The notes under the pieces were generated by a model. That model searched no databases, had not been told where the DNA came from, and worked only from the letters and a program-made list of their open reading frames with translations. Position numbers and translations under genes: made by a program. A stretch of 64,000 nt of DNA from Microbacterium sp. T2.11-28 (GTDB taxonomy: Bacteria; Actinomycetota; Actinomycetes; Actinomycetales; Microbacteriaceae), in assembly GCF_950097975.1 (NCBI RefSeq), contig NZ_CATNHF010000033.1:1-64000 (forward strand), written 5' to 3'. This document shows positions 33,757 to 41,187 of this stretch, piece after piece. Every line of letters starts with the position of its first letter. Position 1 is the first letter of the stretch.

Positions 33757-35101
33757 GGGGTTCCTCTGTCTCGAGAAGGCGGGCGGGACCGCGGGGCGGC
33801 GAGGGCGTGCGGCGGGCGGGAGACACCCCCCCCCCCCCACCCCCGGGCGACCGCAACCGGCCGACGACCTCGGTCGCCAGGGCGGGGATCGCGTCGGCGA
33901 CCGTGGCGCGACCGGCCGCGATCTCGCCGAGCGCGTTGCCCACGGCGTCCTGGATCTGGGTCGCGTTGGCGCCCAGCTGCGGCGCGTCGGCGACGTGCTC
34001 GAGGGAGTCGAACACGGCGATCCGGTTGGCCGGCGGCGTCTGCTCCAGGTAGGGCGCGAGGAGAGACTCGTCGCTGATCGCGGGAAGCTCCCACCCGGCG
34101 TTCAGGCGCACGTCGACCATCTCCTGCGAGCTGGTCAGGAACTGCGCCCACTTCTGCGCAGCCTCCTGGTGCTCCGCGGACTGCGACACGACGACAGCGT
34201 TGGAGAACGTGGCGCTCGCCTTCTGCGCGTCACCCGGCTCGACGGCGATGTCCCACTCGAACGGCAGGTCGCCGACGAGGCTGATCATCCAGATGCCCGT
34301 GTGCCACATGGCGAGCTTCCCGTCCTTGAACAGGTTGGTGTCGAAGTCGGGCGTGCCCGCACCGTCGGCGGCGGTCGGCATGACCGTGCCCGACTTGCCG
34401 GTGAGCCACTCGGCGGCGGCCTTGCCGGCGTCGGAGTCGAAGCCCGCCGACCCGTCGTCTCCGAGGAAGCTGCCGCCGGCCTGCTGCACGGCCTTGTAGT
34501 ACTCGTAGTACGAGATCGGCTGGTAGTCGCCCCAGACGCCGGCCCCGGCATCGGTGAGCTTCTCGGCGGCCGCCTTCTCGTCGGCCCACGTCCAGTCGGA
34601 GGTGGGGTAGTCCACGCCCGCCGCGTCGAACAGCTCCTTGTTGTAGAACAGCACGACGTTGGAGAACGACGACGGGAGGCCGTACTGGGTCCCGTCGACG
34701 GCGTAGGTGTCGAGCACTCCCTGGCGGTAGAGCGACGTGTCGACGGCGTCGAGCGGCGCCAGCACGCCCGAGGCCTGGATGTTGGCGAAGGCGCCCGCGT
34801 CGACGTCGAACACGTCGGCCTGGGTGCCGGCGGCGAGGTCGGTCTGCAGCTGCGTGAAGTAGTTGGCGTAGTCGGTCGTCGTGACGTCGACGGTGATGCC
34901 GGGGTTGGCATCCTCGAAGGCGTCGACGATCGTCTGGAGGTTCTCCTCGTTGCCGCCGTTGGAGATGAAGTTGGCGTAGGTGATGGTGACGTCCTCGTCG
35001 GTGGCGGCCGGGTCCGGCGATGCCGACGAGGAGCACCCCGCGAGGGCGAGGACCGCCGCCGCGGCGACGACGCCGACGACGGGCTTGCGGATGCTGTTCA
35101 T
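33347..35101 (-). CDS. Family 1 sugar ABC transporter substrate-binding lipoprotein; 3' end disrupted at a homopolymer
   Basis: A maltose-type binding lipoprotein: signal VVGVVAAAAVLALAGC (Cys23), then FISNGGNEENLQTIVDAFE, DVFDVDAGAFANIQAS, YGLPSSFSNVVLFYNKELFD, DGKLAMWHTGIWM. The family match ends at about residue 417 (near 33850, GEIAAGRATVADAIPALATE). No stop follows. The frame instead runs through a GGT(G13) tract, adds a Pro/Arg-rich tail antiparallel in character to real protein, overlaps the GH15-like gene and stops at 33347 (584 residues). None of the three frames has a stop between the tract and the next gene. An indel or assembly fault that removed the true stop is the likeliest explanation. 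AAAGGAG precedes ATG 35101. Confidence 0.75.
   Translation of the reverse strand: MNSIRKPVVGVVAAAAVLALAGCSSSASPDPAATDEDVTITYANFISNGGNEENLQTIVDAFEDANPGITVDVTTTDYANYFTQLQTDLAAGTQADVFDVDAGAFANIQASGVLAPLDAVDTSLYRQGVLDTYAVDGTQYGLPSSFSNVVLFYNKELFDAAGVDYPTSDWTWADEKAAAEKLTDAGAGVWGDYQPISYYEYYKAVQQAGGSFLGDDGSAGFDSDAGKAAAEWLTGKSGTVMPTAADGAGTPDFDTNLFKDGKLAMWHTGIWMISLVGDLPFEWDIAVEPGDAQKASATFSNAVVVSQSAEHQEAAQKWAQFLTSSQEMVDVRLNAGWELPAISDESLLAPYLEQTPPANRIAVFDSLEHVADAPQLGANATQIQDAVGNALGEIAAGRATVADAIPALATEVVGRLRSPGGGGGGVSPARRTPSPPRGPARLLETEEPRARHPYRRSDGRARRPQHPAHHRAADSRGGLPGESDVLGLSRLLLVPRRRVHRRRRLGGGRGGLGRALLRLVRPRPRGSGRPHPLDRRRVGCGPSAGRRADAARPLHLRRGRRVRRVVGLPAGRLRHLALGARRPP
33826..33838. repeat. 13-nt C/G homopolymer at the binding-protein/GH15 junction
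   Basis: Thirteen consecutive C on the plus strand, then A, then five more C (33840-33844). It lies exactly where the binding-protein gene should have ended. Such runs are prone to sequencing error and to slippage. Confidence 0.95.
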
Positions 35102-35155
35102 GATGGGTGCGATCTCCTTTGATTCGGGTGGTGCAGGTGGTGCAGTGGTGACGGG

Positions 35156-35971
35156 CTACTTCAGTCCGGCACCGGCGACGCCCTGGACGATGTACTTCTG
35201 GGCGAAGACGTAGAGGGCGAACATCGGGATGATGCTGATCACCGAGCCGGCCATGAGCACGTCCCACTGCGTGGAGTACTGGCCCTGGAGGCTCGTGAGG
35301 GCGACCGGGAGGGTCTGCATCAGCGGCTCGCGGAGGATGATCAGCGGCCACAGGAAGCTGTTCCACGTGTTGAGGAACGCGAAGACGGCGAGGGTCGCCA
35401 GGGCGGGGCGGATGAGCGGCAGGATGATCTGCACGAAGATCCGGAGGTGTCCTGCCCCGTCGAGGGTCGCCGCCTGGTCGAGGTCGTAGGGCACGCTCGC
35501 GATCGCCTGGCGCAGCAGGAACACCCCGAAGGCGGTCGCGATCGTCGGCAGGATCGCCCCGGCGTAGGTGTTGATGAGGCCGAGCGCCTTCATCTCGGCG
35601 AACAGCGGGACGATGAGCACCTGGAACGGGATCATCATCGTCGCGAGGTACAGCACGAACAGGGCCCCGCGGCCGGGGAACGGCATCCGCGCGAACACGT
35701 AGGCGGCCATCGCGCTGGTCAGCAGCTGCAGGAGCGTGCTCGCCACGGCGATCAGCAGCGAGTTGGCGATCACGCGACCGAACGGCACGCGCGAGAACAG
35801 CTCGACGTACGGCGAGAGCGACGGGTCGTCGGGGATGAGCTGCGGCGTCGTCGTGAGGGTGGCCCCGGGGGTGATCGAGGTGACGACCGTCCACACGAAC
35901 GGGAACACCATCACGAGGGCGCCGACGATGAGGACGGCGTACAGCGCGAGGCGCGGGAGCGGCCTAGTCAT
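35156..35971 (-). CDS. Carbohydrate ABC transporter permease (MalG type)
   Basis: A 271-residue permease with six helices. LYAVLIVGALVMVFPFVWTVV begins helix 1; SLSPYVELFSRVPFGRVIANS is the periplasmic part typical of MalG. The EAA loop contains EAR-like YDLDQAATLDGAGHLRIFVQ and ILPLIRPALATLAVFAFLNT, and TLPVALTSLQGQYSTQW closes the family pattern. It pairs with the MalF-type permease upstream, whose gene overlaps its own start by 8 nt. It moves an alpha-linked sugar oligomer across the membrane (inference from the glycosidases). Confidence 0.92.
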   Translation of the reverse strand: MTRPLPRLALYAVLIVGALVMVFPFVWTVVTSITPGATLTTTPQLIPDDPSLSPYVELFSRVPFGRVIANSLLIAVASTLLQLLTSAMAAYVFARMPFPGRGALFVLYLATMMIPFQVLIVPLFAEMKALGLINTYAGAILPTIATAFGVFLLRQAIASVPYDLDQAATLDGAGHLRIFVQIILPLIRPALATLAVFAFLNTWNSFLWPLIILREPLMQTLPVALTSLQGQYSTQWDVLMAGSVISIIPMFALYVFAQKYIVQGVAGAGLK

Positions 35972-36917
35972 AGTTCACCCACCGCTTCTGCCCGGAGAAC
36001 TGCACGAGGGTGACGATCATGATCACGAAGAAGAGCAGCCACGACAGCGCCGAGGCCATGCCCGCCTGGCCGTAGCGGAAGGTCAGGTCGTAGACCTGCT
36101 GCACGACCACCTGGCTCGAGTTGTTCGGCCCGCCCCCGGTCATCACGTACACCTGGTCGAACACCTGGAAGCCGTTGATGAGCGAGAGCACGATCACGAA
36201 GAAGGTCGACGGCGACAGCATCGGCAGGGTCACGCTCACCAGACGCCGCCACCAGCCGGCGCCGTCGAGCTGGGCGGCCTCGTACAGGTCGGGGTTGATC
36301 GACTGGAGCCCGGCGAGCAGGATCACCATGACGAAGCCGAGGTCCTTCCAGGCCGAGGCGAGGATGATCGACGGCATCGACCACGCCGGGTCGGCCCACC
36401 AGCCGGGGCCTTCGATCCCGAACCAGGCGAGCACGTTGTTGACGACGCCGTTGCTCGGGCTGAGGAGCCACCGCCAGACGAGGGCGACGACGACCCAGCT
36501 GGTGATCACCGGCAGGAAGTACATGCCGCGCAGCGCCGCCCGGCCCTTCAGCCGCGCGTTGAGCGCGAGGGCGAGCGCCAGGCCGCCCACGTAGACGATC
36601 GGCAGGTAGCCGACGATGTACATGACGGTGTGCAGGAAGGCGTCGCGGGTCGCGGGGTCGGTGAGCAGGTGCGCGTAGTTGTCGAGTCCCACCCACTGCA
36701 TCGGGCCGATGAGGTTCCAGGAGTGCAGGCTCGTCCACGCCGCGCTGATCATCGGGCCGATCACGAAGGCCAGGAGCGGGATGAGGCTCGGCAGGAGGAA
36801 CGCCGCGACCGTCAGCGCGTACCGCACGCGGCGGCGGCCGGGCATGCCCCGCCGTCTCGCGGGCGAGGACGCGGGCGGCGAGGCGAGCGCCGCCCGGGCG
36901 GGAGCGGTCGTGGTCAT
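35964..36917 (-). CDS. Carbohydrate ABC transporter permease (MalF type)
   Basis: A 317-residue six-helix permease. The basic N-terminus (residues 1-30) precedes LTVAAFLLPSLIPLLAFVIG. The family segments WTSLHSWNLIGPMQWVGLDN, the EAA loop DLYEAAQLDGAGWWRRLVSV with TLPMLSPSTFFVIVLSLING, and QVFDQVYVMTGGGPNNSSQV are clear. ATG 36917 overlaps the ROK stop by ATGA and defines the start; a longer open frame upstream is antisense-like within the ROK gene. No ATPase gene lies in this locus, so a shared MsiK-like ATPase encoded elsewhere would be required. Confidence 0.92.
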   Translation of the reverse strand: MTTTAPARAALASPPASSPARRRGMPGRRRVRYALTVAAFLLPSLIPLLAFVIGPMISAAWTSLHSWNLIGPMQWVGLDNYAHLLTDPATRDAFLHTVMYIVGYLPIVYVGGLALALALNARLKGRAALRGMYFLPVITSWVVVALVWRWLLSPSNGVVNNVLAWFGIEGPGWWADPAWSMPSIILASAWKDLGFVMVILLAGLQSINPDLYEAAQLDGAGWWRRLVSVTLPMLSPSTFFVIVLSLINGFQVFDQVYVMTGGGPNNSSQVVVQQVYDLTFRYGQAGMASALSWLLFFVIMIVTLVQFSGQKRWVNYD

Positions 36918-38119
36918 GGCCGGTGCTCCATCGCCGCCACCAGGCGCTCGCGCACGAGCCGGCCCTGGTCGCCGGCGACGCCCTGCGCGTCGAACGGGGT
37001 CGCCAGCACCAGAGCGGCGGCACCCTGCGCCCAGCGGTCGTCGTCCCAGCGCTCCACCTCGACCGTCACGCCGCGCTTGCCCGGCACGAGCGCGCTGCGG
37101 AGGGCGGCGTCGAACGCGTCCTGCCAGTGGCTCCACGCCTGCACCCCCTCGCCGAGGAGCACGACGACCTCCGGATCGAGGAGATTGACCGCTCCCGCCA
37201 TCGCGCGGCCCAGCTGGTGGCCCGCGTGGGCGAAGATCTCGCGCGCCTCGGCATTGCCGGCGTCCGCGAGCGAGCGCAGCTCGTCGACGCCCTCGTCGGG
37301 GTCGATGAGCCGGATCGAGCGCGCGTCGTTCACCAGGGCGCCCTGACCGATGATCGCCTCCAGGCAGCCGCGGTTGCCGCACTGGCAGAGCGGCCCGTCC
37401 TCGCGCACCGGGACGTGTCCGAAGTCGCCCGCTCCGCCCGAGCGACCGCGCACGATCACCCCGTCGGCGATGAGTCCGGCGCCCACGCCGTTGCCGACGG
37501 TGACCACGAGCACGTTCCGGAACCGGCGCCCCTGGCCGAACAGCTGCTCGGCGGCGCTCAGCGCGTTGACGTTGTTCTCCACGACGACCGGGAGGTGCAG
37601 CGCGCGGCGCAGCTGCTCGCCGAGGGGAACCTGCACCCAGCCCAGCTGGGTCGAGTCAACGACGCCGATCCCCTGCTGGGCCACGGTTCCGGGAAGGCCG
37701 ACGCCGATCCCCAGCACCCGCGCGGATCCGCTCTGCTCGATGAAGCGGCGGACGGTGTCGATGAGGTGGGAGGCGGCCAGCGGCGAGACCGCGTCGAACG
37801 GCTGCACGTCGGCGCGGCGCACCACGCCGTCGATGCCGACCTCGACGAAGGCCACGTGGTCGGGGGCGACCTTCACGCCGATCGCCGCGAGGTCGTGCGA
37901 GACGAGGCCGAGGAGGCGCGCGGGGCGCCCGCCGCTGCTGGCGGCCTCCTGCTCCTCGATCAGCCCGTCGGCCAGGAGATCGCGGGTGAGCTGGGTGACG
38001 AGGGCGGGAGAGACCTCCAGCGCCCGGGCCAGGTCGGCGCGGGAGGCGCTGCCGTGCGCTCCCAGGTGCGCCAGGATCGCGGTGCGATTGACGTCGGTCT
38101 GGCTTCGCGCTGCCGCCAC
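36914..38119 (-). CDS. ROK family transcriptional repressor (NagC/XylR type)
   Basis: A 401-residue regulator. An N-terminal winged helix (residues 10-60: NRTAILAHLGAHGSASRADL, SPALVTQLTRDLLADGLIEE) is followed by a ROK sugar-kinase-like domain with VVVENNVNALSAAEQLFGQG, VGNGVGAGLIADG and the zinc site CQCGNRGCLEAI. Sugar binding normally releases it from DNA. GTG 38119 has AAGGAG 8 nt upstream. It is the first gene of the operon, directly followed by the MalF-type permease. Its probable operator TGTTTA-N8-TAAACA overlaps the promoter, so autorepression with induction by an imported sugar is expected. Confidence 0.9.
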   Translation of the reverse strand: MAAARSQTDVNRTAILAHLGAHGSASRADLARALEVSPALVTQLTRDLLADGLIEEQEAASSGGRPARLLGLVSHDLAAIGVKVAPDHVAFVEVGIDGVVRRADVQPFDAVSPLAASHLIDTVRRFIEQSGSARVLGIGVGLPGTVAQQGIGVVDSTQLGWVQVPLGEQLRRALHLPVVVENNVNALSAAEQLFGQGRRFRNVLVVTVGNGVGAGLIADGVIVRGRSGGAGDFGHVPVREDGPLCQCGNRGCLEAIIGQGALVNDARSIRLIDPDEGVDELRSLADAGNAEAREIFAHAGHQLGRAMAGAVNLLDPEVVVLLGEGVQAWSHWQDAFDAALRSALVPGKRGVTVEVERWDDDRWAQGAAALVLATPFDAQGVAGDQGRLVRERLVAAMEHRP

Positions 38120-38131
38120 GGTGAACTCCTT

Positions 38132-38178
38132 TGTTTACAACTGAATAAACAGTAGAAGTAAGTCCGGGACGACGTCAA
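38132..38178 (-). promoter_or_regulatory. ROK operon promoter with overlapping operator
   Basis: Minus strand: TTGACG (38178-38173), 18-nt spacer, TACTGT (38154-38149). TGTTTA-N8-TAAACA (38132-38151 on the plus strand) is a 20-bp inverted repeat overlapping the -10 and the start of transcription, the place for a repressor. TTTA/TAAA palindromes are usual ROK/NagC targets. Confidence 0.7.
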
Positions 38179-38240
38179 TACTCGGTTTCGGCTGGAGGGC
38201 CGAGGAGACTCCGGCGGGCGTCGGCGGGTGGGGGCCGAGC

Positions 38241-39320
38241 TCAGCGCAGGCCGGCGACGGGCACGCCGAGCCAGCTGCCGAGATCGAGGATCTCCGCACG
38301 GACCATCTCGGTCTCCTCGTCGTCCCACGGCACGAGCTCGTGGACGGCGTTCACCACGAGGGTCTCCCGCTTCTTGTCGAGCTGGGCGTCGAGCTGCCCG
38401 ATGAAGCGGTCGCCGACGAGGATCGGGTGGGCGAAGTAGCCGAACTTACGCTGCGCCGCCGGCTTGAACTGCTCGAGGATGTAGTCGAACTCGAACAGCT
38501 CGCGCAGCCGCGGGCGATCGAACAGGAACCTGTCGTAGGGGTTCAGGATGGCGACACGGCCGCCGGGGTCCTCGTCGAGCGCCGCCAGCGCGGCGGGATC
38601 GACCCGCCACGTCCAGGAGCTCCCCTCGACCCGCGCGGGCTCCCCCGCCGTCCCCACCGGCGTCCAGGGCGACTTCTGCTTCGCGAGGCCCGCCGCCTGC
38701 AGCCGCCGCGCCTCGAGCACGCGCTCGGCCTCCTCGTAGTCGAGCACCGGCAGATCAGCCGGGTACACGCGCTCGCCGATGTCCCACACCCGCTGACGGC
38801 CCTCGCGTCCGACGATCCCCACCTCGCCGAGATAGGAGAGCAGGTCGAGCATCCGCGGCACCTGGTTGGAGCCGTACCAGCCGGCCTCGTCCTTGTGGGC
38901 CACCTGGCTGGTGTCGGAGATCTGGGACGCCGGCATCGGCCCCTCGGCGCGCAGGCGCGCCAGCACGTCGGCGCGGAACGCGGCGTTGGCGGCCATCCAC
39001 GCGCTCGCCTGCGCCCGGAACACGCGCCCCCGCATCCGGGCGACCATCGCCGGCATGAGGCTCGCGGCGTGGAAGTGGCCGTCGAACTCGAACAGCAGCC
39101 GGTCCTGCTCGACCGCCTTGCGCAGCTGACCCGGCTCGTACGACCAGCCGATGCGACTCCACGGCACCGTCTGCTCGGCGGGTGCGATCGTCGCCGTCGG
39201 GTCGATCTTGATCGAGCCGAGCTGCTCGGCGACCTCCACCACGTCGCCGGGTCGCTGCGCGTCGAGCAGCTGCGCGCGCACGACCAGGCGGCGGGCGTCG
39301 TCTCGGGAGAGCTCGTGCAT
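38241..39320 (-). CDS. YcaQ/AlkZ-like winged-helix (HTH_42) protein
   Basis: A 359-residue protein matching the crosslink-repair DNA glycosylase family (AlkZ/YcaQ) across its length: an N-terminal LVVRAQLLDA helix, IKIDPTATIAP, GHFHAASLMPAM, a middle winged helix, and LREQ-like RELFEFDYILEQFKPAAQRK with FGYFAHPILVGDRFIGQLDA. E. coli YcaQ has LQIDT at the catalytic Q-phi-D position; here the Gln is Lys (SIKIDP), so glycosylase activity is doubtful and a related DNA-binding role is possible. ATG 39320 has TACTGT (39332-39327) 6 nt upstream, a leaderless pattern. It is a single gene. Confidence 0.82.
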   Translation of the reverse strand: MHELSRDDARRLVVRAQLLDAQRPGDVVEVAEQLGSIKIDPTATIAPAEQTVPWSRIGWSYEPGQLRKAVEQDRLLFEFDGHFHAASLMPAMVARMRGRVFRAQASAWMAANAAFRADVLARLRAEGPMPASQISDTSQVAHKDEAGWYGSNQVPRMLDLLSYLGEVGIVGREGRQRVWDIGERVYPADLPVLDYEEAERVLEARRLQAAGLAKQKSPWTPVGTAGEPARVEGSSWTWRVDPAALAALDEDPGGRVAILNPYDRFLFDRPRLRELFEFDYILEQFKPAAQRKFGYFAHPILVGDRFIGQLDAQLDKKRETLVVNAVHELVPWDDEETEMVRAEILDLGSWLGVPVAGLR

Positions 39321-39360
39321 GTCACGACAGTAGCGAGGAGCGCCGACCTCGGATCGACGA

Positions 39361-39440
39361 CACTCGTTGCCGCCTCGCCGAGAGGTGATGGCACTCGTTG
39401 CCGCCTCGCCGAGAGGTGATGGCACTCGTTGCCGCCTCGC
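39361..39440. repeat. 31-bp direct repeat, 2.6 copies
   Basis: CACTCGTTGCCGCCTCGCCG plus 11 nt occurs at 39361-39391 and 39392-39422 identically, and its first 18 nt again at 39423-39440. The rest of the 355-nt gap 39321-39676 shows only the YcaQ-like -10 box and, at 39665-39670, the HNH gene -10 box; no convincing gene. Confidence 0.9.
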
Positions 39441-39664
39441 TGCCCGGGAGCCGACGACGACTGCCCACTGTTCACGTGGTCCACGCTCGCATCGGGCCGA
39501 GGGCGACGAGCACCGCCGACGCCGGCCGGAGTCCGCGCGAGAGGGCGGTGCCCGTGTGACAGGCCTCGCCGCATCCGTCCGGCTCGCCCCAGGGGTTCCG
39601 GGGGTACGGCTGCCCACCCCCCGGGTGCGCCGCGCGTCCCCGCCTCCCCGCGCCCGGGTGGCGC

Positions 39665-39670
39665 TACCGT
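39665..39670 (+). promoter_or_regulatory. Leaderless -10 box of the small HNH gene
   Basis: TACCGT lies exactly 6 nt before ATG 39677; no ribosome-binding site is present. Confidence 0.55.
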
Positions 39671-39676
39671 CGGGTC

Positions 39677-40075
39677 ATGACCGTCCGCAAGCCCGCGCAG
39701 ACCCGGCGCGCCCGTGCCGCGCGGCGGCGCGCGAAGCGGGTGGCGGCCTCGGGGAGCGACCTGACGGATGCCGAGTGGTTCGCCATCCTCGACGCGTGGG
39801 CGCGCTGCGCCTACTGCGGCGCCGACGGCGTGGCCCTGCAGCGGGACTGCGTGCTCCCGATCTCGCGCGGCGGCCGGTACACGCTCGAGAACGTCGTCCC
39901 CGCCTGCCGCTCCTGCAACGCCAGCAAGAGCAACGAGGAGGTCACCGTGTGGATGCGGCGCCGCCGGCTGGACGAGCCCGCCTTCCTGGTCGCCTGGTAC
40001 GGGATCGTCGCCGGGCTGCGGACTCCTCCCCGGGCATCGGCCGACGAGGAAGCCGGCGCTAGCGTGATCCCGTGA
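39677..40075 (+). CDS. Small HNH-type zinc-finger protein
   Basis: A 132-residue protein. A basic, Arg/Lys-rich start (residues 1-22) precedes a compact HNH fold: Cys44/Cys47 (CAYCGAD), QRDCVLPISRGGRYTLENV, Cys77/Cys80 (CRSCNASKSNEEV). The two zinc knuckles and the Asn of LENVVPAC are present, but the usual catalytic His of the DH(V/I) pair is Cys58, so nuclease action is uncertain. The stop overlaps the zinc-peptidase start (GTGA). Transcription is probably leaderless. The basic tail suggests nucleic-acid binding. Confidence 0.78.
   Translation: MTVRKPAQTRRARAARRRAKRVAASGSDLTDAEWFAILDAWARCAYCGADGVALQRDCVLPISRGGRYTLENVVPACRSCNASKSNEEVTVWMRRRRLDEPAFLVAWYGIVAGLRTPPRASADEEAGASVIP
40060..40065 (+). 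promoter_or_regulatory. Internal leaderless -10 box of the zinc peptidase gene
   Basis: TAGCGT sits inside the last codons of the HNH gene and 6 nt before GTG 40072, so the peptidase may also be transcribed by itself as a leaderless mRNA. Confidence 0.5.
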
Positions 40076-41160
40076 GCACCACGCCCCGCTGCCCTTCCTG
40101 CCGACGCTTCCTGACGCTCGACACCCTGCGCTGCCCCACGTGCCGCACCGACGTCGGCTACCAGGTGATCGACCGCGCCTTCCACCCCCTCCGCGACGAC
40201 CGCGTCGTCATCGACGGGGTCACCTGGTACGCGTGCTCGCAGCGCGAGTGGGGATGCAACTGGCTCGTGCGCGAGGACGCGCCCGCCGGGCGCTGCATCT
40301 CGTGCCGCCTGACGCGCACCCGTCCGCCGTCCGACGACACGATCGCGCTCGAGAAGCTCGCCACCACCGAGGAGGCCAAGCGCCGCCTCCTCCTCCAGCT
40401 CGCCGATCTGGGGCTGCCGATCGTGCCGTGGGACGTCGAGCCCGGCGGGCTCGGCTTCGACCTGCTCTCCAGCCGTTCCGACGGACGCCGCGTGATCATC
40501 GGCCACGCCGGCGGGATCATCACGATCGACCTCGCCGAGAGTCTCGACGACGTCCGCGAAGCGCTCCGCGTGCGCCTCGGCGAGCCGTACCGCACGATGC
40601 TCGGCCACCTGCGCCACGAAGTCGGGCACTACTTCCAGAACGTGCTCATCACCGACGAGGCGACGTGGGCGCGGTGCCGCGCGCTGTTCGGCGACGAGCG
40701 CGAGAGCTATCGCGACGCGATCTCGCGCCACTACGCCACCGGAGCGCCCGAGGGGTGGCGCGACTCCTACATCTCCGAGTACGCGACGATGCACGCCTGG
40801 GAGGACTTCGCCGAGACCTTCGCCCACTATCTGCACATCTGCGGCACGCTGCAGACCGCCGCGGCCATCGGCATCCACCTCGACGCCGCGGCCACCGACC
40901 TCCGCGACGTCGACGTGGTGCCGCGCGAGTCGTACCGCGACGAATCCGTCGGGCGTCTCCTCAGCGACTGGGACTGGATGTCGCAGGCGTTCAACCGGAT
41001 CAACCGCTCGATGGGACTGGGGGACCTGTACCCGTTCACCATCTCGGCCCCCGTGCAGGACAAGCTGGCCTTCGTGCACGAGCTGATCACCCGCGCGCCG
41101 CTGACCACGGCGCAGCAGGTCGCGCTGGCGCTGCCGGATCCCTCGGACGAGCGGAGCTGA
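40072..41160 (+). CDS. Putative zinc-binding metallopeptidase with N-terminal zinc ribbons
   Basis: A 362-residue protein. N-terminal cysteine pairs (Cys7/Cys10, Cys21/Cys24 and Cys75/Cys78 among others) form zinc ribbons. The peptidase motif HEVGHY gives His182, Glu183 and His186; the glutamate-rich HAWEDFAETFAHYLHI (about 243-258) could supply the third ligand. The arrangement matches the putative zinc-binding metallopeptidase family of actinobacteria and proteobacteria, substrate unknown. There is no export signal. GTG 40072 overlaps the upstream HNH stop, so co-translation with it is expected as well. Confidence 0.85.
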   Translation: MSTTPRCPSCRRFLTLDTLRCPTCRTDVGYQVIDRAFHPLRDDRVVIDGVTWYACSQREWGCNWLVREDAPAGRCISCRLTRTRPPSDDTIALEKLATTEEAKRRLLLQLADLGLPIVPWDVEPGGLGFDLLSSRSDGRRVIIGHAGGIITIDLAESLDDVREALRVRLGEPYRTMLGHLRHEVGHYFQNVLITDEATWARCRALFGDERESYRDAISRHYATGAPEGWRDSYISEYATMHAWEDFAETFAHYLHICGTLQTAAAIGIHLDAAATDLRDVDVVPRESYRDESVGRLLSDWDWMSQAFNRINRSMGLGDLYPFTISAPVQDKLAFVHELITRAPLTTAQQVALALPDPSDERS

Positions 41161-41187
41161 TCCGGGCGCCCGGGCCGCCCGCGCCGA

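Noticed and set aside
39429..39676. Open frame before the small HNH gene
   Set aside because: Pro/Arg-rich composition, no ribosome-binding site or leaderless box, no family resemblance.
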